Assembly: GCA_963837285.1 (NCBI GenBank)
Contig: CAWIMS010000005.1
Coordinates: 1 to 64,000, forward strand
Source of the DNA: Planosporangium sp963837285
GTDB taxonomy: Bacteria > Actinomycetota > Actinomycetes > Mycobacteriales > Micromonosporaceae
Direction: 5' to 3'
Length of the DNA: 64,000 nucleotides
Below the pieces are notes generated by a model. That model was not told the origin of the DNA, did not search any database, and saw only the letters and a list, made by a program, of their open reading frames with translations. This document shows, in pieces, positions 1-7,803 of the stretch (position 1 is the stretch's first letter; each line of letters opens with the position of its first letter). The position numbers were made by a program, and so were the translations under genes.

Positions 1-305
1 TGCCGTACCCACATTCGGACGAATTGATTTTGCTGCGTGAACGATTGGCCGGGCCAGGTGGATTCGAGTCGGGCTCGGTCAGCTATCCAAATTATCTCGA
101 CTGGCGCGCCGCGCAGCACAGTTTTGTCGATCTTGGACTCGTTAGGGCCGACGACGTTAATCTTTCCGCCGCCGATGCGGCTTCGGCGCCGGAACGCATT
201 CGGGCGGCGCGGGTCACGGCAAATTATTTGTCGATCTTGCAAGTGCCGCCGCGTCTCGGACGCGATTTCGTGGAGAAAGACGACCAGCCCGGCGCGGCCA
301 AGGTT
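1..305 (+). pseudogene. ADOP/MacB-type ABC permease fragment (foreign)
   Basis: The frame is open from the first base of the window and reads PYPHSDELILLRE, then SYPNYLDWRAAQHSF and ANYLSILQVPPRLGRDF. These match the periplasmic core of acidobacterial duplicated permeases (ADOP) and MacB-like FtsX permeases, which would be about 800 residues; only about 100 are present. The match stops near AAKV, where the family normally continues into a VILSYGLW-type segment, and unrelated actinobacterial DNA follows. Base composition is less GC-rich than the rest of the window. I infer either a chimeric assembly join or, less likely, a very recent transfer of a fragment. Confidence 0.75.
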
Positions 306-339
306 GGGAGCGCCGCAGCGAGACGATCAGGGTAGCGCC

Positions 340-923
340 TCCAGGTCGGCGTCGATGGTCCAGGGCGGTTGGTCGGCGTCGGTGGCGATGGGTGACCGGC
401 TGCAGATCCAGCAGTACCGATGCGGCGGCGGCGCGGACCTGCGCGCACGCCTCGACCAGGGACTCGTCGGATCCGGCGTGGACGGTGATGTAGACGCCGG
501 TGTGGAACAGCTTCGCCGCCCCGCGAGCGACCCGGTCGGCCAGGTCCGCGGCGTCCTCCGCGGCGGCGTCGATGCCAGGGTCGCCGAGCTTCCCTTGTCC
601 GCATCGATACGGCGGCTGGACTCCAGCTTGGCGCGCTGGCGGCTCAGCTGCCCGGCGGCGGAGTCAGCGCGGATGGGTTCGACGTGGATGGCCACATCGA
701 GGCGGCCGGGCCAGGACAGGATCGGCTCCAACCACGGGGCGCCCACGGTCGCCGGGTAGCCGGTGACGGCGAACACCGCCGCGTAGCCGATGCCCAGCCG
801 CAGCCGGCGGGGGTTGACCTCGACACAGTCCGGTCCGATCACCGCCGCGAGGGTCTGCGCCTGGGAGTGGTCGGCCGGCGATGTTGCGGGCTTGGCGGCG
901 CGGGTCAATAGATCGAGTCTCAT
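340..923 (-). pseudogene. VirB4/TraC-like conjugation ATPase, N-terminal fragment, frameshifted
   Basis: The N-terminus (MRLDLLTRAAKP, then VNPRRLRLGIGYAAVFAVTGYP and GRLDVAIHVEP) resembles the VirB4-like ATP-binding proteins that follow PrgI-type genes in actinobacterial integrative elements. The start overlaps the stop of the PrgI-like gene as ATGA. Near base 594 the frame changes: KLGDPGIDAAAEDAADLADRV, LFHTGVYITVHA and LLDLQPVTHR are in another frame, and one extra base in the C run at 592-594 (a G run on the coding strand) restores continuity. After PVTHR similarity is lost, and the ATPase domain with its Walker motifs is absent because the element is cut at the left-hand junction. In an intact element this cytoplasmic ATPase would power the type IV secretion channel. 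Confidence 0.6.
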
Positions 924-1894
924 CGCGGTTCTCCGTCCGGGTCGGCGGTGATGACGGCGTCGGGGGTGGCTCGGCCGGTACCGACGTGCCGCCACGGGTC
1001 GCAGGCACCCACCAGGGCGTCGGTGACCTCCCCGCCGTCCAGCGCCCGGGTGGCGGCGCCGAGCCCGGTCAACACCCGTGCGGTCTGCTCAGCCTGGCGG
1101 CGGGCCACGTTCGCGTCGGTGTGCGCGCCCACCTGGTGGGCGATAAGAACATGCCGGTCGAGCGGGTCGCGGTCTTCGGCCAACTCGCGCAGGAACTGGG
1201 CGTACCCGGCGGCGGCGTCTTCCAGGGCCGGGTGCGGCAGCGTGTCGAGTCGGTCTTCCACCTGCTCGGCGTAGGCACGCATGTCCACGCGCCGGGTCGA
1301 GATGACGATCTGTACCGGCGCCGAGAGGGAGTTCAGCCAGCGGCCCATCCCATCGACGAGGGCATGCTGCTCATCGACGGTGCGCAGGTCGAAGTTGACC
1401 GTCGTCGCGGCGGTCAACGCGACCCGGCCACCGTCAATGTCGATCACACCGTTCACGGCGATATTACGGGCGGGCAGTCGCAGCGGCGCGACCGCCGCTA
1501 CCGCGGCTTTGCCCTTGGCGTTGCGAGCAGCACCGGGTGCGGTGCTCGCGCGCAACACCGGGGCCCACCCCGGCGTGGCCGGCACGCCACCGGAGGCCGA
1601 GACCAGCCGGTGGGGTGCACGGAAACCTCTCGCCGCAGCGGCGATCCAGCGGTCCATGCTGATCCCGTCGCGGCGGCCCAACGCCACCGCCACGGTCACG
1701 CCGCCGACCGGTAGCGCCACGATGCCGAACACGGCTGCGGGCACCATCGGGGTCAGCGCGTGGTACGCCAGCCACAACACGGCACTGGCCACGGCGAGGA
1801 TGCTCACCTGCCGGGCGGTCAGCCCGTAGAGGATCCGGTCGGGGGTGTCGAAGTCGGCAGAAACGTTGGCCTGCACGGATTGTTCAGCGCTCAT
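920..1894 (-). CDS. PrgI-family / SCO6880-like conjugal transfer protein
   Basis: This 324-residue protein begins with a short N-terminal segment (ADFDTPDRILYGLTARQ) followed by two hydrophobic stretches at about residues 28-45 and 50-70. That is the PrgI layout found in Gram-positive type IV secretion operons. The long cytoplasmic C-terminal part is typical of the SCO6880-like versions in actinobacterial elements and includes FDLRTVDEQHALVDGMGRWLNSL. It lies between the TrbL-like gene (29 bases upstream) and the VirB4-like gene, which it overlaps by four bases, so the genes are probably translationally coupled. I infer that it anchors or recruits the VirB4 ATPase at the membrane. No catalytic motif is visible. 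Confidence 0.75.
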   Translation of the reverse strand: MSAEQSVQANVSADFDTPDRILYGLTARQVSILAVASAVLWLAYHALTPMVPAAVFGIVALPVGGVTVAVALGRRDGISMDRWIAAAARGFRAPHRLVSASGGVPATPGWAPVLRASTAPGAARNAKGKAAVAAVAPLRLPARNIAVNGVIDIDGGRVALTAATTVNFDLRTVDEQHALVDGMGRWLNSLSAPVQIVISTRRVDMRAYAEQVEDRLDTLPHPALEDAAAGYAQFLRELAEDRDPLDRHVLIAHQVGAHTDANVARRQAEQTARVLTGLGAATRALDGGEVTDALVGACDPWRHVGTGRATPDAVITADPDGEPR

Positions 1895-1923
1895 GTCGTT
1901 GCAACTCCTGACGTTGTTTGGGT

Positions 1924-3135
1924 TCAGCTGCTGCCGGGGCCGATCGCCCGCCGAGCCGGCGGTGGCAGGGCCGGCCGGCCCTCCAACGCCCGAGGTGGGC
2001 GCCCCGGATGGGCTCGTGCGGTGGATGTCGCATCGCCGGCGTAGAACGGGGAACTCCCCGGCTGCCGGCCACCCGGCCGCGGCGGCTGGTTAGACCGCGG
2101 CGGGTGGACATGCAGATGCTGATGGGCGCTGGTGTGCTGATGGCTGTGCAGATGCGTCGCCGGCGGCCGGGGCCCGGCCGGCATCCGGGCACCGGCCTGA
2201 CGTCCAACGAGTCGTCGTCCGCCGCGGAGCCCGATCGCGCCAAGCAGTTGCTGCACGACGACGACCCGCACGATGGACCCGAGCATGCTGCTGCCGCGTC
2301 CGGCGGTGCCGCCGAACGTGCGGGCCACCCACTTCGGGATGCGGATGACCAACCACAGCAGGAAACAGGCGACGAGCATGTTCAGCAGACCGGTCGGGTC
2401 GTGCGGCAACCCCAGCGCCGGGAGGTTCGCGTTGCTGGAGAGCAAGGTTGCCACCGCCATGTGCAGGGTGACCGCCTGGAGTACCTGCACCGCCAGGCAG
2501 CCCCACAGTGACCGCCACCAGATCCGGGCCACCGGATCGGCCTGCGGCAGGGCGTGACACATCAACGCAACCGGGGCGGTACCCGCCAGCACGAGCAGGA
2601 CCGCGAGGCGGCCCAGCCAGGTGATAACCAGCCCGATCAACATCCACAGGACCAGCTCGCGCAGCACCAACGCGACGATGAACATCGCCGGGTCGCTCGT
2701 GGCATCGAAGACGACCCGTTTGATCTGGTCGAAGGAGTCCTGGGAGGTGAACTGGTCCCCGACCATCGCGCCGGTCAGCGCGTTGGCGCCGACGATGGCC
2801 GCCCGCACGATCGGGGTGGCCAAGTTCGCCGCGGTGAAGCCGATCAGCATGCGGGGCAACAGTTCCTTGAGCGAGTACCGGTCCTGCACACTGCCGTGGG
2901 TCATCGCGACGATCCCCACGATCATCACGATCAGCCCCATCAAGGAGTTCGCCACCAGTTGGGCGTGGTCAGCGACATAGCCGACCTGGGGCAGCGCGGT
3001 GACGTCGGGGCTGGAGAACACCGTGGCCGACAGCAGTCCCAGCACCCAGTTCAGCGCGGCCTGCGTCGCGGAGGTCACCGCGTCCAGGACCGTGTTGATC
3101 AGTCCGCTGATCAGATCCTTGATCCAGCCGGTCAT
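1924..3135 (-). CDS. TrbL/VirB6-like conjugal transfer membrane protein
   Basis: This 403-residue polytopic membrane protein has hydrophobic segments near residues 64-80, 92-125, 148-195, 204-230 and 249-275. The LLPRMLIGFTAANLATPIVRAA region and the MLIGLVITWLGRLAVLLVLAG helices are typical of TrbL/VirB6-like channel proteins in actinobacterial conjugative elements. The last ~90 residues are hydrophilic, with a His-rich patch (HLHSHQHTSAHQHLHVH) and many Pro/Arg; this tail may bind metal, but I know of no family support for that. The gene starts one base after the pilin stop codon, so the two are in one operon. Confidence 0.8.
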   Translation of the reverse strand: MTGWIKDLISGLINTVLDAVTSATQAALNWVLGLLSATVFSSPDVTALPQVGYVADHAQLVANSLMGLIVMIVGIVAMTHGSVQDRYSLKELLPRMLIGFTAANLATPIVRAAIVGANALTGAMVGDQFTSQDSFDQIKRVVFDATSDPAMFIVALVLRELVLWMLIGLVITWLGRLAVLLVLAGTAPVALMCHALPQADPVARIWWRSLWGCLAVQVLQAVTLHMAVATLLSSNANLPALGLPHDPTGLLNMLVACFLLWLVIRIPKWVARTFGGTAGRGSSMLGSIVRVVVVQQLLGAIGLRGGRRLVGRQAGARMPAGPRPPATHLHSHQHTSAHQHLHVHPPRSNQPPRPGGRQPGSSPFYAGDATSTARAHPGRPPRALEGRPALPPPARRAIGPGSS

Positions 3136-3136
3136 G

Positions 3137-3477
3137 TCAGGCGATCCCGAGGACGCCCTTGATGATCACGACCACGACCGGGGCGAGGGCCGCCAGCGCA
3201 TAGCCGATCCCGGCGGACTTGAACGATCCCTTGGCCTTCTCGATCTCACCGGGATCGCCACCGGCCATCACGTACCGGACCCCGCCGATGGTGAGGAACA
3301 ACGTCGCGACAGCGGCCAGGATGCCGACCAGCCAGGCGGTGGCGTTGCCCAGGATGATGTTAAGGCGATCGGTTCCGCGCGGTCGGCGTACGCCGGGGAC
3401 GCGCTCAACAGCGCGAGCGCGACTGTGGCGGCGGTCCAGGCCGCGCCGCGGGACAGACGGTTGATGGTGCGTTTCAT
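3137..3477 (-). pseudogene. VirB2/TrbC-like pilin, one-base frameshift
   Basis: The N-terminus (MKRTINRLSRGAAWTAATVALALL, cleaved after SPAYA) is a clear signal peptide. After ADRAEPIA the frame breaks near 3364. The neighbouring frame continues with LNIILGNATAWLVGILAAVATLFL, IGGVRYVMAGGDPGEIEKAK and a final hydrophobic helix, the usual shape of an actinobacterial VirB2-like pilin of about 110 residues. One extra C on the coding strand (CC to CCC) restores a single reading frame, so this may be a sequencing error in an intact gene. A good ribosome site lies within the 13-bp dyad GGAGGTGACCTCC just before the ATG, which could also bind a repressor. The gene is followed directly by the TrbL-like gene. 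Confidence 0.7.
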
Positions 3478-3633
3478 CGGAGGTCACCTCCACGGATCGC
3501 GGCGTTGTGGCCGCGACGGGCGAATGGGTATCGCCCGCGGAGGCGGCGTGGGAGCCGTTCTCCCTTCCGTCACTGCGGTTGGGTGCATGCGCGACCGCGT
3601 CCAGCCGGTCCGCCACCCGCGAGCGATACGGGT

Positions 3634-4539
3634 TCAGCCCGCGATTCCGGGTGATCCCGCATCCGGGAAAGGCAGCCGTGTGAGCCCGCAATTACCGGCT
3701 GGTCGGCTCACACCGGCCAACACCGGCTCACACGCCGCCGGCTCAGGCGGTTGGCTCGGGTGGCTCGACGTCGAGGCGGCGCCCGCACCGTCCAGTTCGG
3801 ACCCGCCGGTCACCGTCCCTGCCACGATCGCGTCGCGAAGCTCGTGTTCGGCGCGATGGCGTCTGACGACCACCGTGTTGGTGCGCTCCCCCAACATCGC
3901 GGCCACCTCGTCGACCGGCATGCCCTCCAGCCGGGTCACCCCGATCAGCCACGCCTCCTGTGGTGTCAGCACGCCCGCGCGCACCGCATCGAACAAGACG
4001 AAGTCCGGGTGCCCCCACGGCGGGTGTGGGGCGCGGGACGCGAACTCCGACCACCCGGCCCGCTCTACAGCGGCGTCCTGGTACGCCTGCTTGACGCCCG
4101 CGCGACGCCCGGCACGCACCAGCCGCGCGCACAACGCCCTCTCGGCCACGTCCACCCGGTACAGCTCGGTCACGAAGCCCTCGGCGACCGCCGACTCCAG
4201 ATCGTCGCGGTCACCCCGGAAGTTCAGCGACAGGCCACGGACCTTGCGGCGCAGCCCCGGCATCGCCATCCCCAGCGCCACCACCAGCCAGGCCGAGCGG
4301 TCAGCGCGCGCCCGGCAGATCAGCTCCCGCCACACCGCGTCCCGGGTGGCCAGGGACGTCTGCGGACGCAACAGCAGATCCCGCAACGGGCGCAGCAGAA
4401 GCCGCCCGTTCGGCAGTTCCTCGCCGAAGTCCTCACCGTGCAGGACCAAGTTCGTCGGTTCGGCTACCGACAGGGTGAACACCCGCTGCGCTACCCGCAG
4501 CGCCGACGTCGAGTACAGAGAACGCGATCGTTGCGCCAT
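3634..4539 (-). CDS. Sigma-70 region-4-like HTH regulator of the conjugative element
   Basis: The N-terminal two thirds have no motif I recognise. The C-terminal part (LFDAVRAGVLTPQEAWLIG, TRLEGMPVDEVAAMLGERTN, TVVVRRHRAEHELRDAI) has the helix-turn-helix pattern of sigma factor region 4, so the protein probably binds DNA or RNA polymerase. I chose the ATG at 4539 (MAQRSRSLYS) because a GGGAGGAG ribosome site precedes it; an upstream ATG at 4605 is possible. The last ~45 residues are Pro/Ser-rich and may be unstructured. The gene sits just upstream of the pilin operon on the same strand, a common position for such proteins in actinobacterial elements. Function is inferred from fold and context only. 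Confidence 0.6.
   Translation of the reverse strand: MAQRSRSLYSTSALRVAQRVFTLSVAEPTNLVLHGEDFGEELPNGRLLLRPLRDLLLRPQTSLATRDAVWRELICRARADRSAWLVVALGMAMPGLRRKVRGLSLNFRGDRDDLESAVAEGFVTELYRVDVAERALCARLVRAGRRAGVKQAYQDAAVERAGWSEFASRAPHPPWGHPDFVLFDAVRAGVLTPQEAWLIGVTRLEGMPVDEVAAMLGERTNTVVVRRHRAEHELRDAIVAGTVTGGSELDGAGAASTSSHPSQPPEPAACEPVLAGVSRPAGNCGLTRLPFPDAGSPGIAG
3678..3733. repeat. TCACAC-type repeats upstream of the pilin operon
   Basis: One GTGTGA (3678-3683) and two TCACAC copies 20 bases apart (3708, 3728) lie within the 3' end of the sigma-like gene, about 200-250 bases upstream of the pilin start. The two TCACAC copies share the longer core CCGGCTCACAC or CGGCTCACACC. The same word occurs in phased arrays elsewhere in the element. 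Confidence 0.45.
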
Positions 4540-4888
4540 CGCCGGGGACTCCTCCCGCACGCGACCGCGCTCCCCTACCGGCGCGCGATCCAGGAGCCCC
4601 ATCAACGCAAATGCGCTGTCACACCGATCTCACACAACGCCAGCCGTACCCCACCGAGCCGGCCCCCGATGGCGCGGGCAACACCGCAGGTCACGGCTAT
4701 CACAACCGCCCATCGGCGATCACCGGCCGGTCATGGCCAACACCGGTCCTCGGCGGCGTCGCGCCGCTCACAACGGCAGGTCAGGACGCTGTGCGTCGAT
4801 GTGAGCCCAGGTGAGCCGAACAAAGATCGCAAAGGATGATCCACGAAGGCGCTAGACGGGCACATCCCAGCCGGGCTTGGCGTACGGG
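4540..4888. other. Gap between DUF2637 gene and sigma-like gene
   Basis: No convincing gene is visible in these 349 bases. A TCACAC copy at 4630 lies about 90 bases upstream of the sigma-like start and matches the repeated word found elsewhere in the element. The stretch probably carries the promoter of the sigma-like gene and the 3' untranslated end of the DUF2637 gene. Confidence 0.5.
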
Positions 4889-6217
4889 TCATGCCGCCGC
4901 TCGGAGGACCCGGGTGTCCGCGCGGTGGGCCGCTTCCTCTTGCTGGTCGCCGGCCACAGGACCGGCCGGGTCGCCACCCTCGGGCAGGATCCGTGTGCGG
5001 TCGTGTGACTTCACCTCGCCGATACGTTCACGCCCCCATGAAGGTGAACGGTCGTACCGGCGACCAAGCTCGCGGCCGGTCAGCGGGTCTCCAGCGGCGA
5101 GGCTGGCGCGGTAGAGCTGCCGGGCCTGCCCGGCGCGGGTGCCGGCGTCAGCGGCGGACGGGTCGTGCTCCGCGTCAGGTGCCGGCCGCCGTTGCGGGGA
5201 GGGGCCGCTGTCATCAGGTCGGCGGGTGACACCAGCGCTGGCGTCAGCACCAGTGCAGGCGTCAGCGTCCGCGTCAGCGGTAGCGCCAGCGTTCGCATCA
5301 GGACGGGCGTCAGCGGTGGTGCCGGCGTCTGTGTCAGTGCGGGCGTCAGCGGTCTCGCACTGACGCGCCAGCGACGGGGAAGCCTGACGCGGGCCGACCC
5401 TGCTGACCTGCGCCCTAACGGCGTCCAACGATGCCAGCCGGGCCGCCGCCTTCGCTGGTGGCGCGGCCGGCAGGGTGACGGCTGACGCCCGAGCGTCGTC
5501 AGGGCGAATAGCTTCCGGCGCGTCAGCGAGCTGGTCATCTGACGCTGCTGCGCTGACGCTGACGTCGCGTACTGACGCGAGAGCGTCAGTGCTGGCGACG
5601 TCTCCTACGACGGCGCTGGCGCGCAAGGCTGGTTCGATGGCGGTCAGGTCCAGGACCAGACGGCGCCACTCACGCAGTGTCGAGACCGGCGCCAGGAGCA
5701 CCCGGATTAACCGGGGGTAGGGCACCGCGACCGGAGCCCGCAACCCGCGTCGGCGCATCACCTGGCGGCGCAGTTCGTGAAGCAACACCTCGAAAGCCAG
5801 GTTCGCCGCGACCGGCACACCGGCGGCGATCACGACGGTGGTCAGGTCACCGCTGCGCTGCCAGGCGAAGGTGGCGTTGCTGGTCGCGCTCGCCGCGACC
5901 GCGACCGCCGTGCCCAACCGGGCCACCAAACCGGGACGCCCATCCAGTGAAGCCGCGTACGCCACGCACCCCAGCGCGATGGCCAGCCCGTCAATCACGG
6001 CGGGCAGCAGCCACGGCAGGTGAAAGCCCTTGGTCTGGGCGAACAGGGACTGCTCACGAAACGACCACACGCAGCCCATCGCCCAGACCGCACCGGTAGC
6101 CAGCAACGCGAACCGCATAGGGATCGCTGCGACGAACCGCCGCCAGCGCCCCGCCTGCTTGGTCGAGCTGGCCGGCGCCGGTGCCTGGTGCGGGATGTGA
6201 GTGTCGCTGCCCGACAT
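4889..6217 (-). CDS. DUF2637 membrane protein of the conjugative element
   Basis: The N-terminal half has about four membrane helices, including WAMGCVWSF, LLPAVIDGLAIALGCVAYAASL, AVAVAASATSNATFAWQ and VVIAAGVPVAANLAFEVLLHEL, matching the DUF2637 domain common in actinobacterial mobile elements. The C-terminal ~250 residues are low complexity, rich in Ala, Asp and Thr (for example TDAGTTADARPDANAG), and end in a basic segment containing GRELGRRYDRSPSWGRERI, which resembles a helix-turn-helix. The ATG at 6217 has a GGAGGA site six bases upstream; a longer frame to 6376 is open but less likely. Role unknown; DUF2637 proteins accompany transfer genes and may act in DNA transfer across the hyphal membrane, which is inference. 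Confidence 0.7.
   Translation of the reverse strand: MSGSDTHIPHQAPAPASSTKQAGRWRRFVAAIPMRFALLATGAVWAMGCVWSFREQSLFAQTKGFHLPWLLPAVIDGLAIALGCVAYAASLDGRPGLVARLGTAVAVAASATSNATFAWQRSGDLTTVVIAAGVPVAANLAFEVLLHELRRQVMRRRGLRAPVAVPYPRLIRVLLAPVSTLREWRRLVLDLTAIEPALRASAVVGDVASTDALASVRDVSVSAAASDDQLADAPEAIRPDDARASAVTLPAAPPAKAAARLASLDAVRAQVSRVGPRQASPSLARQCETADARTDTDAGTTADARPDANAGATADADADACTGADASAGVTRRPDDSGPSPQRRPAPDAEHDPSAADAGTRAGQARQLYRASLAAGDPLTGRELGRRYDRSPSWGRERIGEVKSHDRTRILPEGGDPAGPVAGDQQEEAAHRADTRVLRAAA
5146..5589. repeat. Cluster of GCGTCAG / CTGACGC words
   Basis: About 15 exact copies of GCGTCAG or its complement CTGACGC occur in ~450 bases inside the DUF2637 gene, with further one-mismatch copies. 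The copies between 5146 and 5343 are in one orientation and encode Ala-Asp-Ala. Most copies from 5359 on are inverted and encode different residues (Ala-Ser). The shared feature is therefore partly at the DNA level and not just a protein repeat. Confidence 0.6.
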
Positions 6218-6362
6218 GGGGTCCTCCGTGTTGATCCACCCGTGTGATAGCCGTACCCAGTGCTGACGCGGGCGTCGGAGGAGCGAGCGCGGTTCGTGTG
6301 ACAGCAACTCCAACACGTCCGCCGCCAGATCACTGTAGGAACGGCGGTGTGAGGGCTGCCTG

Positions 6363-6402
6363 TCACACGGACTCACACCGAATCACACGAACTCACACGG
6401 CT
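6363..6402. repeat. Four 10-bp iterons with core TCACAC
   Basis: TCACAC begins at 6363, 6373, 6383 and 6393, exactly one helical turn apart, with the pattern TCACACSRAM. The array lies about 150 bases upstream of the DUF2637 start, at the edge of the divergent region between the minus and plus gene blocks of the element. Inverted copies (GTGTGA) are at 6296 and 6347. The phasing suggests binding of a multimeric regulator or initiator protein. Confidence 0.65.
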
Positions 6403-6568
6403 GTCCGATCTACGCCAGCATGATCCGGTTTCTATCGATCAGACGGAGCCGGCCTGGTCCGGCGATCGGCTACGGCCGCGCCGTGCCCAGCTGGCGCGTG
6501 GAGCACCACGGGCACTGGACAAGCGGGGCTGTCTGCGGGGCGGCGAAACATGCTGGCAGGGTCGCCGG

Positions 6569-6835
6569 CTATGCCCGGCCCGAAACCGGCGGCGGCGCCC
6601 GGTACCGGTGACGGTGGCGTCCTGGGGCCCGTCGTCGTCCACGGTGCGCAAGCTGGCAGAACCCGCAGTCGTCGCACACCGCCTGCGGTGGCGTGGAGGT
6701 CAGCTTCACGCCACCGGTAACGAAAAGCTCCCGTATATCCGCGCCGTGCTGGGTGACCTGTCCGCAGCCGTCACAAAGTAGGTACCGCAACGGGCACGGC
6801 GTCGGACAGCGCATGTCGTGCCACAGCTCCCGCAC
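6569..6835 (-). CDS. Small zinc-ribbon-like hypothetical protein
   Basis: This small protein contains two Cys pairs: YLLCDGCGQVTQHG and AVCDDCGFC, separated by about 30 residues. The CxxC...CxxC spacing is that of a zinc ribbon. The C-terminal tail is very basic. The start is uncertain: a GTG giving VRELWHDMRCPTPC is used here, and a longer frame reaches 6952. It lies alone on the minus strand upstream of the DUF2637 gene. I do not recognise a named family; a nucleic-acid-binding or regulatory role is only suggested by the fold. Confidence 0.45.
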   Translation of the reverse strand: MRELWHDMRCPTPCPLRYLLCDGCGQVTQHGADIRELFVTGGVKLTSTPPQAVCDDCGFCQLAHRGRRRAPGRHRHRYRAPPPVSGRA

Positions 6836-7043
6836 GGTGAGCCAGACAACGCTCAGCCGGACGACTGCGCTGCTGGTCCCGATCCTGACCCATGCCGGCG
6901 TCGAACCGCACGGGACGCCGCCCCGCCAGCCCTCGACCGCGCCCGGTCGCACTTCCGTGTCGGACCGGCGGATGCCAAGGCGTCACCCAGGCGACATCGG
7001 CAGGAACTCGGGCGGACGCTGGCCACGGCGCACCGCCGGGCGC

Positions 7044-7106
7044 TCACACGACCGTCTGATGTCACACCGGCTCACAGCTGGCCATGATCGTGTAATTGTG
7101 AGCCCG
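7044..7106. promoter_or_regulatory. TCACAC-type operator candidates upstream of the plus-strand operon
   Basis: TCACAC occurs at 7044 and 7062, TCACAG at 7072, and an inverted TGTGAGCCCG near 7097. They lie 60-120 bases upstream of the first plus-strand gene. TGTGAGCCCG is also present at 3679-3688, so the same longer word flanks two separate transcription units of the element. Confidence 0.5.
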
Positions 7107-7164
7107 ATCCGGCGCATTTCCTGGGGTGCATGCGTGACCGGCCAGCGCGGGAGCCGAACCTGCC

Positions 7165-7803
7165 ATGGCCCGACACCACGAACCGCACCGACCCGTAACC
7201 GACGAGCAGATCGCCGCCCTGCTCGCGATCCCCGGCGACACCCGTCCGACCCTGTGGCGCACGCCGCCCGCCGCACAGCCCGGCAACCTGTCGGCGGACC
7301 TGTCGCGGCTGCTGCTGGACGGCCACACCGAGGTCGGCGATGTCGTCATCGACGTCGACGACGACATCGCCTTCGCCGCCACGGCAGCGGCAACCGGGCG
7401 GCGCCACCATGCCCTGGGCGGCGATCGCCACCTCGCCAGCCTGGGCCACGCCGCCGGGTACATCGACCTGATCCTGCTGCACTGGCCCCGGCCATCCGTC
7501 AACCCGCACTGGCTGCTGCTGGCCTGCCGATCCCTGCTCCGCACCGCAGGCTGCGTCGTCATCGCGGTCAGCGTCGACGCACCGCAGCGAGTTGCGCACC
7601 TCAGCGCGCTGGGCGGCGCCGCCAGCACCGCCGGGCTGCGCGCCACCGGCCATGTCGCTGTCCTCGCCCCGGCCGACAGCACGGCCAATCGCCGTGTCGG
7701 CAGCGTCGAAGCGACGCCGGCCGCAGACCACGCCGGGCCGCCCGCGGCGTTCGACCTGCACACCGATCTGCTGATCTTCGAGCCGGCGGCGGTGTCACGA
7801 TGA
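7165..7803 (+). CDS. Rossmann-fold protein, probable catalytically dead methyltransferase partner
   Basis: This 212-residue protein has a methyltransferase-like alternation of strands and helices: VGDVVIDVDDDIAFAATAA, HHALGGDRHL, YIDLILLHWPRP and a later CVVIAVSVDAP strand. The usual SAM-binding DxFxGxG loop and the (D/N/S)PP(Y/W) catalytic motif are both absent. It overlaps the following DNA methyltransferase gene by four bases (ATGA), so the two products are probably made together. I infer a non-catalytic partner or a diverged paralogue. It belongs to the accessory block next to the integrase in this type of actinobacterial element. Confidence 0.55.
   Translation: MARHHEPHRPVTDEQIAALLAIPGDTRPTLWRTPPAAQPGNLSADLSRLLLDGHTEVGDVVIDVDDDIAFAATAAATGRRHHALGGDRHLASLGHAAGYIDLILLHWPRPSVNPHWLLLACRSLLRTAGCVVIAVSVDAPQRVAHLSALGGAASTAGLRATGHVAVLAPADSTANRRVGSVEATPAADHAGPPAAFDLHTDLLIFEPAAVSR

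Noticed and set aside
5146..5589. CRISPR-like array
   Set aside because: The repeated word is only 7 bases, irregularly spaced, in both orientations and inside a coding region; no spacers of constant length and no cas genes.
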